Shown in pieces: positions 50,179-58,084 of a stretch of 64,000 nucleotides of DNA. The stretch lies in the NCBI RefSeq assembly GCF_018614585.1, contig NZ_JAGGOI010000034.1:103015-167014 (forward strand), written 5' to 3'. The stretch's first letter is position 1; each line of letters begins with the position of its first letter. The position numbers were made by a program, and so were the translations under genes. A model generated the notes under the pieces. It searched no databases. It was given only the letters and a program-made list of their open reading frames with translations, and was not told where the DNA came from. Source of the DNA: Streptomyces sp. ISL-1 (GTDB taxonomy: Bacteria; Actinomycetota; Actinomycetes; Streptomycetales; Streptomycetaceae).

Positions 50179-50425
50179 ATGATCCCCCTGGAGGGGGCGG
50201 ATGTGGACGTTGTGGAACTGATGGGGTGGCTAGCCGAGCGAGGGTGCTCGGTGGTCTTCAAGGCTGACGGTGAGAGATCACGGGGGCCATCGCTGGATGG
50301 TGATCGTCTCCGGTGGTGTCTTGGGCGCGGAGTCGTTCTTCAGGTCAGATGAGGCGTCCGCCGACGCGTGCCTTGAGGCAACTCTCGCGCACTTGGAAGG
50401 CTTGGGGATTTCGCCGTTCGCCTGA
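50179..50425 (+). pseudogene. Small hypothetical gene, frameshifted
   Basis: The frame from 50179 encodes V-D-V-V-E-L-M-G-W-L-A-E-R-G-C-S-V-V-F-K-A-D-G-E-R. A shift of one base in the run CGGGGGCC (about 50281) continues as W-M-V-I-V-S-G-G-V-L-G-A, ending L-G-I-S-P-F-A at the TGA at 50423. Composition is natural in both parts. It is either a true pseudogene or a sequencing artefact. It ends 3 nt before the inner left att core. Confidence 0.6.
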
Positions 50426-50428
50426 GGC

Positions 50429-50444
50429 CTGAGCTTGGGAATCA
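50429..50444 (+). mobile_element. Inner att core (left end of the active-looking AICE)
   Basis: CTGAGCTTGGGAATCA matches 47759-47774 exactly and shares 13 nt (CTGAGCTTGGGAA) with the tRNA-Gly anticodon region. The flanking T-arm part of the tRNA is not present here. Distance to the conserved GACCGTGGTTTACCG (50530) is 101 nt, against 93 nt at the outer site. Confidence 0.55.
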
Positions 50445-50546
50445 ACGGTCTTTTAGTAGCTATCAAGCACTTGACCCGGGCGAACACCCCAGTCGGAACG
50501 CTCTCAACCTCTCGTCGTTGCCCACTGTTGACCGTGGTTTACCGCC

Positions 50547-50568
50547 GTATCGGGCACGTATCGGGCAC
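50547..50568 (+). repeat. 11-bp tandem arm-type repeat, inner left end
   Basis: GTATCGGGCAC twice in a row. The same 11-nt period and consensus recur at 61675-61696 (GCATCGGGCAC then GCAACGGGCAC), just inside the right end. This is the pattern of integrase arm-binding sites on both sides of an element. Confidence 0.7.
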
Positions 50569-50994
50569 GGATGACGAGACGAGCATGAGGCGGCTCCACC
50601 AGCGACAGCCGCCATGACGACCAGCGTTGGCAGCTCCGGTAGGCGATGACTGTGCGGCGAAGCGGGCAAGGTCGCCGACTTCCTTCACACGGCCGAGCTG
50701 GACCGAGCGCGAGTGGGCCGAGCTCGACCAGGGCGTGACCGTACGGCGCGGCCAGGGCTACACGCTGCGCGTCCGCGCCGTGCCCTCCATGCATCGCGGG
50801 CTCCTCGCCCGCTGTCAGTCCCTCGACGGCACCCCGGACGCCCCATGCGATTCCGGCCCAGCGCAAGGCCTCGCCGCAATCGGTGGCGCAACCTGCCGAG
50901 ACCTGTCCTGTGTTGGGCCCCTCGGAAGGCAAGTCGTCGGCGACTTCCCGTGATTCTCCCGGTACTGGCACGGGAGTGCCACGGGCATCCGTCA
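50569..50994. other. Gap inside the AICE left end
   Basis: Nothing convincing: short GC-driven frames only, none with a family match. Probably the non-coding attP arm and spacer. Confidence 0.4.
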
Positions 50995-51633
50995 TCACCG
51001 TTCTGGTCCACTTGAGCTAAGTAGATCGTCTATGGCGCTACGTGCTGCCGGAACAAAGGCGTCGAGGCGCTCATTCAGGCGTGAGTGAACTTCGACCCAC
51101 CCGTCCAGGGGTTCCTCCCCGGGGTCATAACCACGATTTCCGTTCTCTCGCCAACGCCGGAGTATGCGAAGCGTGGGAGGCAGCTGAGATAGGCACGACA
51201 TAACATCAGTGGCTAGCTGTGATACCGTTTCGGGCCCCTCCAATTGCACTCTATGTAGCGAGCCTCCGGCTGCTCTGACTGCCGCGTCGACCCCCGCAAC
51301 CAAGGCCTCGATGTCGTCGACTGGCTCGTAGTAGGAGCGCATGATCATGTCGCCGAGCCTGTCGCCATCGTGGTTGACAGCATGGGCGTCGGCTAGAAAC
51401 TGCTGATACACCTGTCGACGGTGATCGATCTGGAGCTCTCGTATCTGTCGACGCTCCTCTGCCTTCAGCAGCTGCGCCTGTTGCTGTTCAGCGGACCGGA
51501 GCTGTAGTCGTTGCTGCTCCGCGAGAGCTGCGTCTTTGCGTCGTTCCGACCGGAAGGTAATTGCCGCGGTCAGTCCACCGCCGGCGAGTGTGCCCAGGAC
51601 GCTCACTGCCGCAACAAGTAGAGAGTTCGACAT
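50995..51633 (-). CDS. Hypothetical membrane-anchored coiled-coil protein
   Basis: 212 aa from ATG 51633. One N-terminal membrane helix (V-A-A-V-S-V-L-G-T-L-A-G-G-G-L-T-A-A, about 7-24) is followed by a long Gln/Arg/Glu-rich coiled coil (about 30-85) and a soluble C-terminal half. Similar small anchored proteins occur on AICEs; function unknown. Leftward, opposite to the transfer genes. Confidence 0.55.
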   Translation of the reverse strand: MSNSLLVAAVSVLGTLAGGGLTAAITFRSERRKDAALAEQQRLQLRSAEQQQAQLLKAEERRQIRELQIDHRRQVYQQFLADAHAVNHDGDRLGDMIMRSYYEPVDDIEALVAGVDAAVRAAGGSLHRVQLEGPETVSQLATDVMSCLSQLPPTLRILRRWRENGNRGYDPGEEPLDGWVEVHSRLNERLDAFVPAARSAIDDLLSSSGPER

Positions 51634-51894
51634 GGCCTCATGATGGCAGCGGCAAGGTTTATGTGCCTTGGGGTTGATCAAAGGGAGGCGGCCCCCGCCC
51701 TCGGGCCAGCGTCCGTCCGCCAGCCGGGAGGACAACGCCGCGGTGCTGCGCAGGTGGGTGGGCATTGGTACCCGCTGTGCCCTGGTGGGTACCGCTCGAT
51801 CGAACACGCTTGGGTACGGCCAACGGCGAGTGGAGCACGTTTCCCTCCGGATAAACCAGGCGAGTTGGGCACGAAAGATCGGTAGGCTTTCCGA

Positions 51895-52647
51895 ATGGCC
51901 AAGGACGAATTCGCTGTGATACGTCAGCGCAGGGCTGTCTGTCCGTACCCGGACTGCGGCATTGGATCCGCCATGGATCTCGCAGATCAGTGGGTGATCT
52001 CCCCCGAGTGCCGAACCTACACGTGGGAGTCTCCCTCCGGCGGCTACCTGAACACCCACGGTCTCGACTCGTGGCAGCAAGGAGAAACCTGGGTCTGCCA
52101 GATGTGCGGTCGCACCGTCCTGGAGATCGCCTCGTGCAAGCGGGGTGGCATGCCCGACCATGTGAATCGGCCAACCGTTGAGGTGAGCCGACAGGTGCTC
52201 TGGCCCGCTCCTCCGCCTCGTGTCCTTGGTGTGGAGGTGCCGGAGAAGATCCGCAGCCTTTACGAAGAAGCGTCTCGGACGGAGAACGTCGGCGCGCCTC
52301 GTCTTGCAGGCGTTGGCTACCGAGCCACCGTCGAGGAGATATGCAAGGACCAGGGTGCCACCCATCACACGCTCCACGGGAAGATCCAAGAGCTGGCAGT
52401 GAAGGGCTTGCCGTCCGAGGTGATCAACGCGCTCGACGAAACCCGCATCGTCGGCAACGACAGCGCGCACCATGGCCTTGAGTACACACCTGAGGAACTG
52501 TCCGATATCGCCGAGCTGGTCGCCGAGGCTACAGTCATCCTCTATGTCCAGCCTGCCCAGCGTCGTCGACTGGCCGAGTCCCGCAAGCTGCGTCATGAGG
52601 CAGCAAAGAAGGCTCAGCAGGCTCCGACCCCTCAAACGGGTCCATAG
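51895..52647 (+). CDS. DUF4145-domain protein with N-terminal zinc finger
   Basis: 250 aa. N-terminal Cys pairs (C-P-Y-P-D-C at about 16 and C-Q-M-C at about 66) may bind zinc. The C-terminal half matches DUF4145: R-L-A-G-V-G-Y-R-A-T-V-E-E-I-C-K-D-Q, L-H-G-K-I-Q-E-L and I-V-G-N-D-S-A-H-H. DUF4145 proteins are found in defence and restriction contexts as well as on mobile elements. A defence role is possible but not shown. Confidence 0.7.
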   Translation: MAKDEFAVIRQRRAVCPYPDCGIGSAMDLADQWVISPECRTYTWESPSGGYLNTHGLDSWQQGETWVCQMCGRTVLEIASCKRGGMPDHVNRPTVEVSRQVLWPAPPPRVLGVEVPEKIRSLYEEASRTENVGAPRLAGVGYRATVEEICKDQGATHHTLHGKIQELAVKGLPSEVINALDETRIVGNDSAHHGLEYTPEELSDIAELVAEATVILYVQPAQRRRLAESRKLRHEAAKKAQQAPTPQTGP

Positions 52648-53084
52648 CCCCCACCCCGCACTGCCAAGTATCCAGCTCGTTGAGTAGAGCACCGCTGACC
52701 ATGCGGGCGGGCTCCTTGGCGCGGTCGGTGGAACGGCTTTGGCCGGTGTCCTGCCCGGTTTGGGGTCGTGCATGATCAGGGGGCCGTACGCTTTCCGGCT
52801 GCTCGGGCAGGCTTGTCCCCTGCCCGCAATGTGTCCGAGTGGCCCCCTGGTCTTGCTCGACGCGGGTCCCGAACCGGGGAGGTGGGTAAGGCCGTGGAGC
52901 CGTCCGTCCCCACCCCCGGCCTGGTCTTTTCGCCCCCTTGTGGGCGCGGGCGGGCGACGACGTGCGGCCCCGGTGGCGTAGACATGGAGGGGCAAGCGCG
53001 GCGGCGTCCGGCCGGCGCCGCCGCGCCTTGGCGCGGCACCTCTGATCTCTGATCAGACTGCTACTGCAGTTCAGGAGGTCGGGA
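52648..53084. other. Structured non-coding region of the AICE
   Basis: 437 nt with no supported gene. It has nested inverted repeats: CCTGCCCG near 52750 against CGGGCAGG near 52804 with another CCTGCCCG at about 52817, CAGGGGGCC at about 52780 against GGCCCCCTG at about 52841, and a GC hairpin near 53005-53040. Could be a single-strand origin, a transfer locus (clt) or a structured RNA. Confidence 0.45.
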
Positions 53085-53312
53085 ATGCAGACGCTCGATG
53101 CGTCCAATGTGGTGTTCTCCCGAGCGTCCGCCTCTTCCCCCGGGCCTGGTGCTCTGGTCTTTGCCTTCTTCTGGGGGCCACTCGGGCGCATGGCGGGCGT
53201 GCGACAGGGCCGGTCCCGTGTGACCGGGACGCGTGTGACGGCTTGGTTTGGCAGTGATCCGCTCACTGCCCGAACGCCGGTCGGGCAGCGAGCGAAGCGA
53301 GCCTTGATCTAG
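53085..53312 (+). CDS. Small hypothetical protein, doubtful
   Basis: 75 aa with a strong AGGAGG 7 nt before ATG 53085. A hydrophobic stretch A-L-V-F-A-F-F-W-G-P-L-G is followed by an Arg-rich tail. The ribosome site is the main argument for it; no family recognised. Convergent with the Nudix gene. Confidence 0.35.
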   Translation: MQTLDASNVVFSRASASSPGPGALVFAFFWGPLGRMAGVRQGRSRVTGTRVTAWFGSDPLTARTPVGQRAKRALI

Positions 53313-53323
53313 TAGAGAAAGTT

Positions 53324-53779
53324 CTACCGCGCTGGGATCAGGTGCTTGCCGTCATGGCTCCGGACGTGAGGGCCTGCCTCGTCCAGGGCATCCAACAGCC
53401 GTACCGAGTAGACCTCGGACATCCGCTCGGCGACTTCCTCAGGCGTGAGCCAAGTGACTGCCGTCGACTCGTCGGAGGTGCGCTCGGTACCGGCGGAGGG
53501 CTTGCAGCGAAAGACCAGGGCGACGATGCCGCGGGCCGTGTTCTTGTAGACGCCGGAGAGCTCGCCCACCTCGACGTGGATGCCCGTCTCCTCCAGGACC
53601 TCGCGGGCAACGCCTGCTTCGGGTGACTCCGAGAGCTCCAGGACGCCGCCCGGCAGTTCCCAAGTCCCGTTGTCCGCTCGGCGGATCGCCAGTAGCCGGC
53701 CGTCCTCGCGCACAACGGCCCCGGCCACCGACACGGAGTGCAGTGGCGTTGACTGGGCTTCGCGAGCGCTGTTACTCAT
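53324..53779 (-). CDS. Nudix hydrolase (Pif-like immunity factor candidate)
   Basis: 151 aa. Nudix box G-G-V-L-E-L-S-E-S-P-E-A-G-V-A-R-E-V-L, then E-E-T-G-I (residues about 43-66). pSAM2 encodes a Nudix protein, Pif, that gives immunity to a second copy of the element; this gene is divergent from the korSA-like repressor as expected for such a role. Identity with Pif is by family and position only. Its start codon lies inside operator O1. Confidence 0.75.
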   Translation of the reverse strand: MSNSAREAQSTPLHSVSVAGAVVREDGRLLAIRRADNGTWELPGGVLELSESPEAGVAREVLEETGIHVEVGELSGVYKNTARGIVALVFRCKPSAGTERTSDESTAVTWLTPEEVAERMSEVYSVRLLDALDEAGPHVRSHDGKHLIPAR

Positions 53780-53791
53780 GTACAGGAGCAT
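53774..53791. promoter_or_regulatory. Operator O1 (GntR/KorSA-like)
   Basis: ACTCATGTACAGGAGCAT between the divergent Nudix and gntR genes. It matches O2 (ACTCATGTATAGGAGTCAT, 54642-54660) at nearly every position. Expected to let the repressor control itself and the Nudix gene. Confidence 0.65.
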
Positions 53792-53797
53792 AGGAGA

Positions 53798-54589
53798 GTG
53801 AGCAGGACGATGGGAACCGCGGTAGGAGGTGGCAGGGCCGTACCCCGGTACGTTCAGATCGCCGACGAGATCATCCAGCAGATCAGGGCTGGCATCCTGA
53901 AGCCTGGTGACATGGTGCCGAGTGAGTCCGAGCTCGTCGAGCGCTACGGCGTCGCCGGCGGCACGATTCGCAAGGCCATGGTGGAAGTCCGGGCCAGTGG
54001 GCTCGTCGACACCCGGCACGGCAAGGGCTCGATCGTGAAGGACCGTCCGCCCGTGCGGCTGCGGTCGTCGGACCGGTTCCGGGCATCGCATCGTCGTGGC
54101 GGCAAGGCCGCGTACCTGGCCGAGTCCGCGCAGTCTGGTGCCACCGCCAAGGTGAGCGTCCTCTACATCGGACCGATGGAAGCCCCGGAGGACATCGCGG
54201 AACGGCTCGGCGTTGAGGCCGGCGCCCAGGTGCTCGCGCGCAGGCGGCTCTACTTCCGCAACGGGACACCCGTCGAGACGGCGACTTCGTACCTTCCGTG
54301 GGACGTGGTCAAGGACATCCCCGAGCTGTTCGCCGAGAACCCCGGCCCCGGTGGCATCTACGCCCGGCTGGAGGGTGACGGCCACGTCTTCGCCGAGTTC
54401 GTCGAGACGCTGCAAGCGCGCCCGGCCGCGAAGGCGGAAGCCTCCGAACTGGCCCTGAGCCCCGGTGCTCCGGTCGTTCATCTCATCCGCGAGGCGGTAA
54501 CCGAAGAGGGCCGCGTGGTCGAGGTCTGCGACACCCTCATGGCCGCTGACCAGTTCGTTTTCAGCTACCGCATCCCCGCGGCCGACTGA
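53798..54589 (+). CDS. GntR-family repressor (KorSA-like)
   Basis: 263 aa from GTG 53798 (ATG 53810 is an alternative). N-terminal wHTH: P-R-Y-V-Q-I-A-D-E-I, L-K-P-G-D-M-V-P-S-E-S-E-L-V-E-R-Y, T-I-R-K-A-M-V-E-V-R. C-terminal UTRA-type effector domain with A-R-R-R-L-Y-F-R-N-G and D-T-L-M-A-A-D-Q-F-V-F-S-Y. KorSA of pSAM2 represses the activator pra, and the same arrangement is seen here: repressor, then operators, then a Pra-like gene. Likely the master switch of the element. Confidence 0.85.
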   Translation: MSRTMGTAVGGGRAVPRYVQIADEIIQQIRAGILKPGDMVPSESELVERYGVAGGTIRKAMVEVRASGLVDTRHGKGSIVKDRPPVRLRSSDRFRASHRRGGKAAYLAESAQSGATAKVSVLYIGPMEAPEDIAERLGVEAGAQVLARRRLYFRNGTPVETATSYLPWDVVKDIPELFAENPGPGGIYARLEGDGHVFAEFVETLQARPAAKAEASELALSPGAPVVHLIREAVTEEGRVVEVCDTLMAADQFVFSYRIPAAD

Positions 54590-54639
54590 CGCTCGCTCAA
54601 CTCCCCACAGCCCGCCGCGACTTCTTCGTCTCGGCGGGT

Positions 54640-54694
54640 TGACTCATGTATAGGAGTCATGCACTCTTCTTCATGTCACTCATATACATGAGTG
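54640..54694. promoter_or_regulatory. Operators O2 and O3 before the Pra-like gene
   Basis: O2: TGACTC-N8-GAGTCA at 54640-54659, overlapping a TTGACT -35-like box (54639-54644). O3: perfect palindrome CACTCAT-ATAC-ATGAGTG at 54677-54694. The shared consensus is ACTCAT(G/A)TA followed by the mirrored half. Two sites would allow cooperative repression of the transfer and replication operon. Confidence 0.7.
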
Positions 54695-54727
54695 AAGGAG
54701 CTAGGCACTTCTAGAGGAGTGATCTCT

Positions 54728-55060
54728 GTGCGTGTGATCCCTGTGGACATGACCGGTGTGACCGTGATGGTCGCCCAGCCCCCGCAGCAGAAGATGAAGG
54801 ACAAGAAGAACGGCCTCATCGCCGTCGACACCGAGACGAGCAAGCCGCTGATGACGGTGGACGTGCTCTTTGTCGGGAACGGCAACGCCGAGGTCGTGAC
54901 GGTCACCGTGATCGAGGACGACATCTCCGGTGACCTGGCTACAGGTACGCCGGTGGCTTTGACCGGCCTCATGGCGCGGCCGTGGGAGAACGAGTTCAAC
55001 GGCCAGAAGCGGCACGGCATTTCGTTCCGCGCCGCTGCCGTCACCTCGCTGGCGGGCTGA
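54728..55060 (+). CDS. Pra-like activator of replication, integration and excision
   Basis: 110 aa from GTG 54728 with GAGGAG 9 nt before it. An OB-like beta protein: V-R-V-I-P-V-D at the start, M-T-V-D-V-L-F-V-G-N-G-N, V-A-L-T-G-L-M-A-R-P-W and G-I-S-F-R-A-A. Such proteins precede traSA in pSAM2-type elements and are named Pra or replication activator. An SSB-like fold is the alternative. It lies directly after the operators, in line with pra being the target of KorSA. Confidence 0.55.
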   Translation: MRVIPVDMTGVTVMVAQPPQQKMKDKKNGLIAVDTETSKPLMTVDVLFVGNGNAEVVTVTVIEDDISGDLATGTPVALTGLMARPWENEFNGQKRHGISFRAAAVTSLAG

Positions 55061-55063
55061 GCG

Positions 55064-56410
55064 ATGACGGGTGGACAGATCACCGCGCTCGTCGGCCTGG
55101 TGCTGATAGTCGCCGGACTGCTGGTCCTGCGTCGGACGCGGCCCGTCTGGTACTGGATCGCCTTCGGAGCTCTGGCGAAGCTGATTCGGATCGCGATCAC
55201 GTATCGCTCGGTCTTGGAGGCGTGCGGGCTCACCGAGCCTCCGTCCCGGCTCCGGCTCGCCGTCGCGGCAGCCACGAAGCGGACGCCGTCCCGGATGGTC
55301 CCGCGCCTGACAGGGGCCCGGATCACCGCCAGCGGCCTCGTGCTCCGGATCAGGATGCAGCCGGGCCAGGAGGTCCACGACTTCGAGACGGCGACCGAGC
55401 GTCTGCGGCACTCCTGGCGGGCCTACGCCGTGCACGTCACCGCGCTCACCCCGGGGTGGCTGCAAGTCAGGGTCATCGGGTACGACGTGCTGCGCCGGGT
55501 CGTCATGCCTCGCACCGCACAACAGAAGTTGCTGAGCGTGCCGGTGGCCCTGCGTTCCGACGGTGCCGTTCATACGCGGGACTTCCGGGCGATCGCTCAT
55601 GAGCTGGTGATGGGCGCGACGGAGTCGGGTAAGTCGGTCTACCTGCGCGGTCTGCTGGCGGGGCTCGCTCCTCAGCCGGTTGCCCTCGTAGGGATCGACT
55701 GCAAGTGGGGAGTGGAACTGGCCCCGTTCTCACCGCGGTTGTCGGCCCTGGCCTGCATGCCTGAGGAAGCCGCCGACCTGCTGGATGCCCTGGTCAGGGA
55801 GATGACCGAGCGATACGAACTGATCCGGGCAGCTCAGCGGCTCGCACCCGGCACGTCTGCTGAGGCGATCAGCTCGGACATCTGGGGCCTGCCCGAGGAC
55901 ATGCGGCCGGTGCCGGTCGTGGTCGTCGTCGACGAGGTGGCGGAACTCTTCCTCACGGCCACCAGCGCCGACGAGAAGCGGCGGGACCAGATGGTTACCC
56001 AGCTCGTTCGGCTCGCCCAGCTCGGCCGCGCCGCCGGCATCTACCTCGAGGTTTGCGGGCAGCGCTTCGGCGCGGAACTCGGCAAGGGCGCAACGGCCTT
56101 GCGTGCCCAGCTCACCGGGCGCATCTCGCACCGTGTCAACGACGAGACCACGGCCAAGATGGCGCTCGGGGACATCAGCCCCGTCGCCGTCCTCGCCGCC
56201 ACGACCATCGGTCCCGACCAGCGCGGTGTGGCCGTGGCGGGCGATTCCTCGGGTGGCTGGTCCCTCGTCCGCAGCCCATTCACGAGCCTGCCCGACGCGG
56301 TCGCGGTATGCGCCGAGCACGCCGCCATGACTCCCTCCGTACCGAATCTCGACCCGTTCCGACCCTCAGCACCGTCCCGGGCCTTCGCCCTGGTCGCGGA
56401 CAAGGACTGA
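55064..56410 (+). CDS. traSA: FtsK/SpoIIIE-type DNA translocase TraSA
   Basis: 448 aa. Single-protein conjugation motor for double-stranded DNA, as in all AICEs. One or two N-terminal membrane helices (about 5-35), then the motor: Walker A G-A-T-E-S-G-K-S (about 185-192), Walker B V-V-V-V-V-D-E-V-A-E-L-F and the sensor region R-L-A-Q-L-G-R-A-A-G-I. It recognises a clt site in the element. 3 nt after the Pra-like gene. Confidence 0.9.
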   Translation: MTGGQITALVGLVLIVAGLLVLRRTRPVWYWIAFGALAKLIRIAITYRSVLEACGLTEPPSRLRLAVAAATKRTPSRMVPRLTGARITASGLVLRIRMQPGQEVHDFETATERLRHSWRAYAVHVTALTPGWLQVRVIGYDVLRRVVMPRTAQQKLLSVPVALRSDGAVHTRDFRAIAHELVMGATESGKSVYLRGLLAGLAPQPVALVGIDCKWGVELAPFSPRLSALACMPEEAADLLDALVREMTERYELIRAAQRLAPGTSAEAISSDIWGLPEDMRPVPVVVVVDEVAELFLTATSADEKRRDQMVTQLVRLAQLGRAAGIYLEVCGQRFGAELGKGATALRAQLTGRISHRVNDETTAKMALGDISPVAVLAATTIGPDQRGVAVAGDSSGGWSLVRSPFTSLPDAVAVCAEHAAMTPSVPNLDPFRPSAPSRAFALVADKD

Positions 56411-56414
56411 CGCC

Positions 56415-57038
56415 ATGAGGTCATCGCTCCGACTGGACGCCGTGCTCGTACAGGCCGTGATCGCGGGTGCGCTGTCCTTCTCCCACCTTCACGACCTCGC
56501 CGAGGCCGCCGGTCAGAGCGGCTGGAAGGCGTGGGCTTACCCGGTCTCCGTGGATCTGCTGCTCGTCGCCGCCTGGCGTCGGCTCCGGACCCTGCGGGAC
56601 TCCGATGCCCCCAGGCGTGGTGCATGGACCTGGTTCGCGGTGGCGCTCGCCGCTTCCCTCGGCGCGAACGTCGCCACGGCCGGACTGCTCGACCTGAACG
56701 ACGTGCCCGACTGGCTGCGCATCCTCGTGGCGGGATGGCCGGCCCTCGCCTTCCTCGGCGGGACGCTGCTCGTCCACACCCCGGGGCCTGAGCCGCAGGA
56801 GTCCGCCCAGCCCGCAACGGCCGAGCCCGACACCGAGGTCGCACGAGAGCAGGTCACCGAGCCCGCCCCGGCCTTGCCCGCTTCTCCGGCTGTACCGCCC
56901 GCCCTCATTACCCACGCGCGGAAGCTCGCCGACGCTCACCACTCGGCAACCGGCCGTGCCATCGACCCCGACACCTTGCGCGCCCGCCTCGGTGTCCCCG
57001 CCGCGATGGCCGAGGCCATCGCCACGCAACTCGCTTGA
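56415..57038 (+). CDS. Spread protein, DUF2637/SpdB-like
   Basis: 207 aa, DUF2637 type. Three to four membrane helices (residues about 8-30, 42-58, 74-92 and 100-115), then a Pro/Glu-rich linker and a small C-terminal helical domain. Spd proteins support intramycelial spread of the element after transfer. Starts 4 nt after traSA. Confidence 0.75.
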   Translation: MRSSLRLDAVLVQAVIAGALSFSHLHDLAEAAGQSGWKAWAYPVSVDLLLVAAWRRLRTLRDSDAPRRGAWTWFAVALAASLGANVATAGLLDLNDVPDWLRILVAGWPALAFLGGTLLVHTPGPEPQESAQPATAEPDTEVAREQVTEPAPALPASPAVPPALITHARKLADAHHSATGRAIDPDTLRARLGVPAAMAEAIATQLA

Positions 57039-57049
57039 GGGAGTTCCTG

Positions 57050-57316
57050 ATGTCCAGTTCCATCGGCGCTTCGATCAGCTTTCACCTCACAGACAAGCCG
57101 TTCGTGATGTGCCACGACTACGGCACTAATCGCACTCCGATCCTCGCTGTCCAGGACGAGCACGCGTCGTTCACGCTCTACGCCCGGGACAGCGTTCCCC
57201 CGGCCGAGCAGCTCAGGTTCGCGCAGGATCTACTCACGGCCGTCGCCGCCTACGTCACCGCTGTCGAGATGTACACCGCCGCCGAACTCACCCCCAGCTC
57301 GCCTGAGAGGAGGTGA
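57050..57316 (+). CDS. Small AICE hypothetical protein
   Basis: 88 aa from ATG 57050 (AGGGAG 6 nt upstream). Mixed alpha/beta: I-S-F-H-L-T-D-K-P, F-T-L-Y-A-R-D, and a helix L-L-T-A-V-A-A-Y-V-T-A-V. Common in AICE transfer operons; no function known. Starts 11 nt after the previous stop. Confidence 0.6.
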   Translation: MSSSIGASISFHLTDKPFVMCHDYGTNRTPILAVQDEHASFTLYARDSVPPAEQLRFAQDLLTAVAAYVTAVEMYTAAELTPSSPERR

Positions 57317-57319
57317 GCC

Positions 57320-57508
57320 ATGCCCCGAAACCGTTTCTGGGGCGTCGACCGCATCGGCCCCGTCCAGATCGGCACCCACCACGACCGCCACGGCCGCGAC
57401 GCCCACGCAACCGCCTGCACCGCCCCCGGCTGCGACTGGTCCGCCGACTACCTCAACCGCGCCGCCGCCGAGCTCGCCGCTCGCACGCACCGCTGCAACC
57501 CGCGCTGA
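57320..57508 (+). CDS. Mobile element transfer protein
   Basis: 62 aa. Opens R-N-R-F-W-G-V-D-R-I-G-P-V-Q-I-G-T-H-H-D-R and carries C-x3-G-C with a later His/Cys, a small zinc-ribbon-like motif. This is a conserved small protein of pSAM2-like transfer regions. Likely part of the spread operon. Confidence 0.75.
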   Translation: MPRNRFWGVDRIGPVQIGTHHDRHGRDAHATACTAPGCDWSADYLNRAAAELAARTHRCNPR

Positions 57509-57528
57509 CCGCCGAGGAGATGACCGCC

Positions 57529-57684
57529 ATGAACGTTCCGCTCTGGCTCGCCCTGATCGTTGTCGGCTGGCTCGGCATCAAGCTCGTCCGCCCGCCCATC
57601 TGGCTCGTCGCCGTCCTGCTCCTGGGCGGCTACCTCCTCGCGGACAGCCTCCTCGCCCCGGTCATCGACCCGCTCGCCAAGTAG
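57529..57684 (+). CDS. Small hydrophobic Spd-like protein
   Basis: 51 aa from ATG 57529 (GAGGAG 9 nt upstream). Two membrane helices (about 4-20 and 25-45) with almost no polar residues. Typical small spread-associated protein. It is too short for strong homology. Confidence 0.6.
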   Translation: MNVPLWLALIVVGWLGIKLVRPPIWLVAVLLLGGYLLADSLLAPVIDPLAK

Positions 57685-57707
57685 CCCCGTCCCGAAGGGA
57701 GCACGCC

Positions 57708-57995
57708 ATGTTCAAGCCCAAGTACCCGACGCCCGACACGTACGTCCCGACCGCGCACACCCACGCCCCGAACCCGGCCGAACGGTCCGCCCCGCCGGCA
57801 CCCGCACCCACCCGCTCCGGAGTCCTCGACCTGGTCCGCAGCAACCCGGCCGCCGTCGTGACGGGTGTCGTCGTCACCGGCGTGGTGCTCACCTCCATGC
57901 TCCTGGCGGTCGCCATCACCGGACTCGCCCTGTCCATCAGCGGCGTCGTCCTCCTGGTCCTCGTCCGCATGCTCCGCCAGGAATTCCGCCGCTGA
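57708..57995 (+). CDS. SpdD-like spread protein
   Basis: 95 aa. N-terminal Pro/Thr-rich segment (K-P-K-Y-P-T-P-D-T), then one or two membrane helices (A-A-V-V-T-G-V-V-V-T-G-V-V and L-L-A-V-A-I-T-G-L). This is the pattern of SpdD proteins of pSAM2-like elements. Stop is followed directly by the first copy of the repeated hairpin element. Confidence 0.7.
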   Translation: MFKPKYPTPDTYVPTAHTHAPNPAERSAPPAPAPTRSGVLDLVRSNPAAVVTGVVVTGVVLTSMLLAVAITGLALSISGVVLLVLVRMLRQEFRR

Positions 57996-58080
57996 CCGGC
58001 CGCCGGGCAGTGCCACAAGCCGCCAAGCATCGCCGCTGCCCGGACGGCCCACGTAACCCCTTCCAACCGCAACGAAGGAC
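57993..58080 (+). repeat. AICE intergenic repeat element, copy 1
   Basis: Contains the stem CCGGGCAG (58003-58010) with CTGCCCGG (58036-58043) around a 25-nt loop that includes ACAAGCCGCCAAGCATCGCC. It is followed by a CCCCTTCCAACCGCAA block that runs into the ribosome site of the next gene. Copy 2 lies at 58655. Confidence 0.85.
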
Positions 58081-58084
58081 AACC

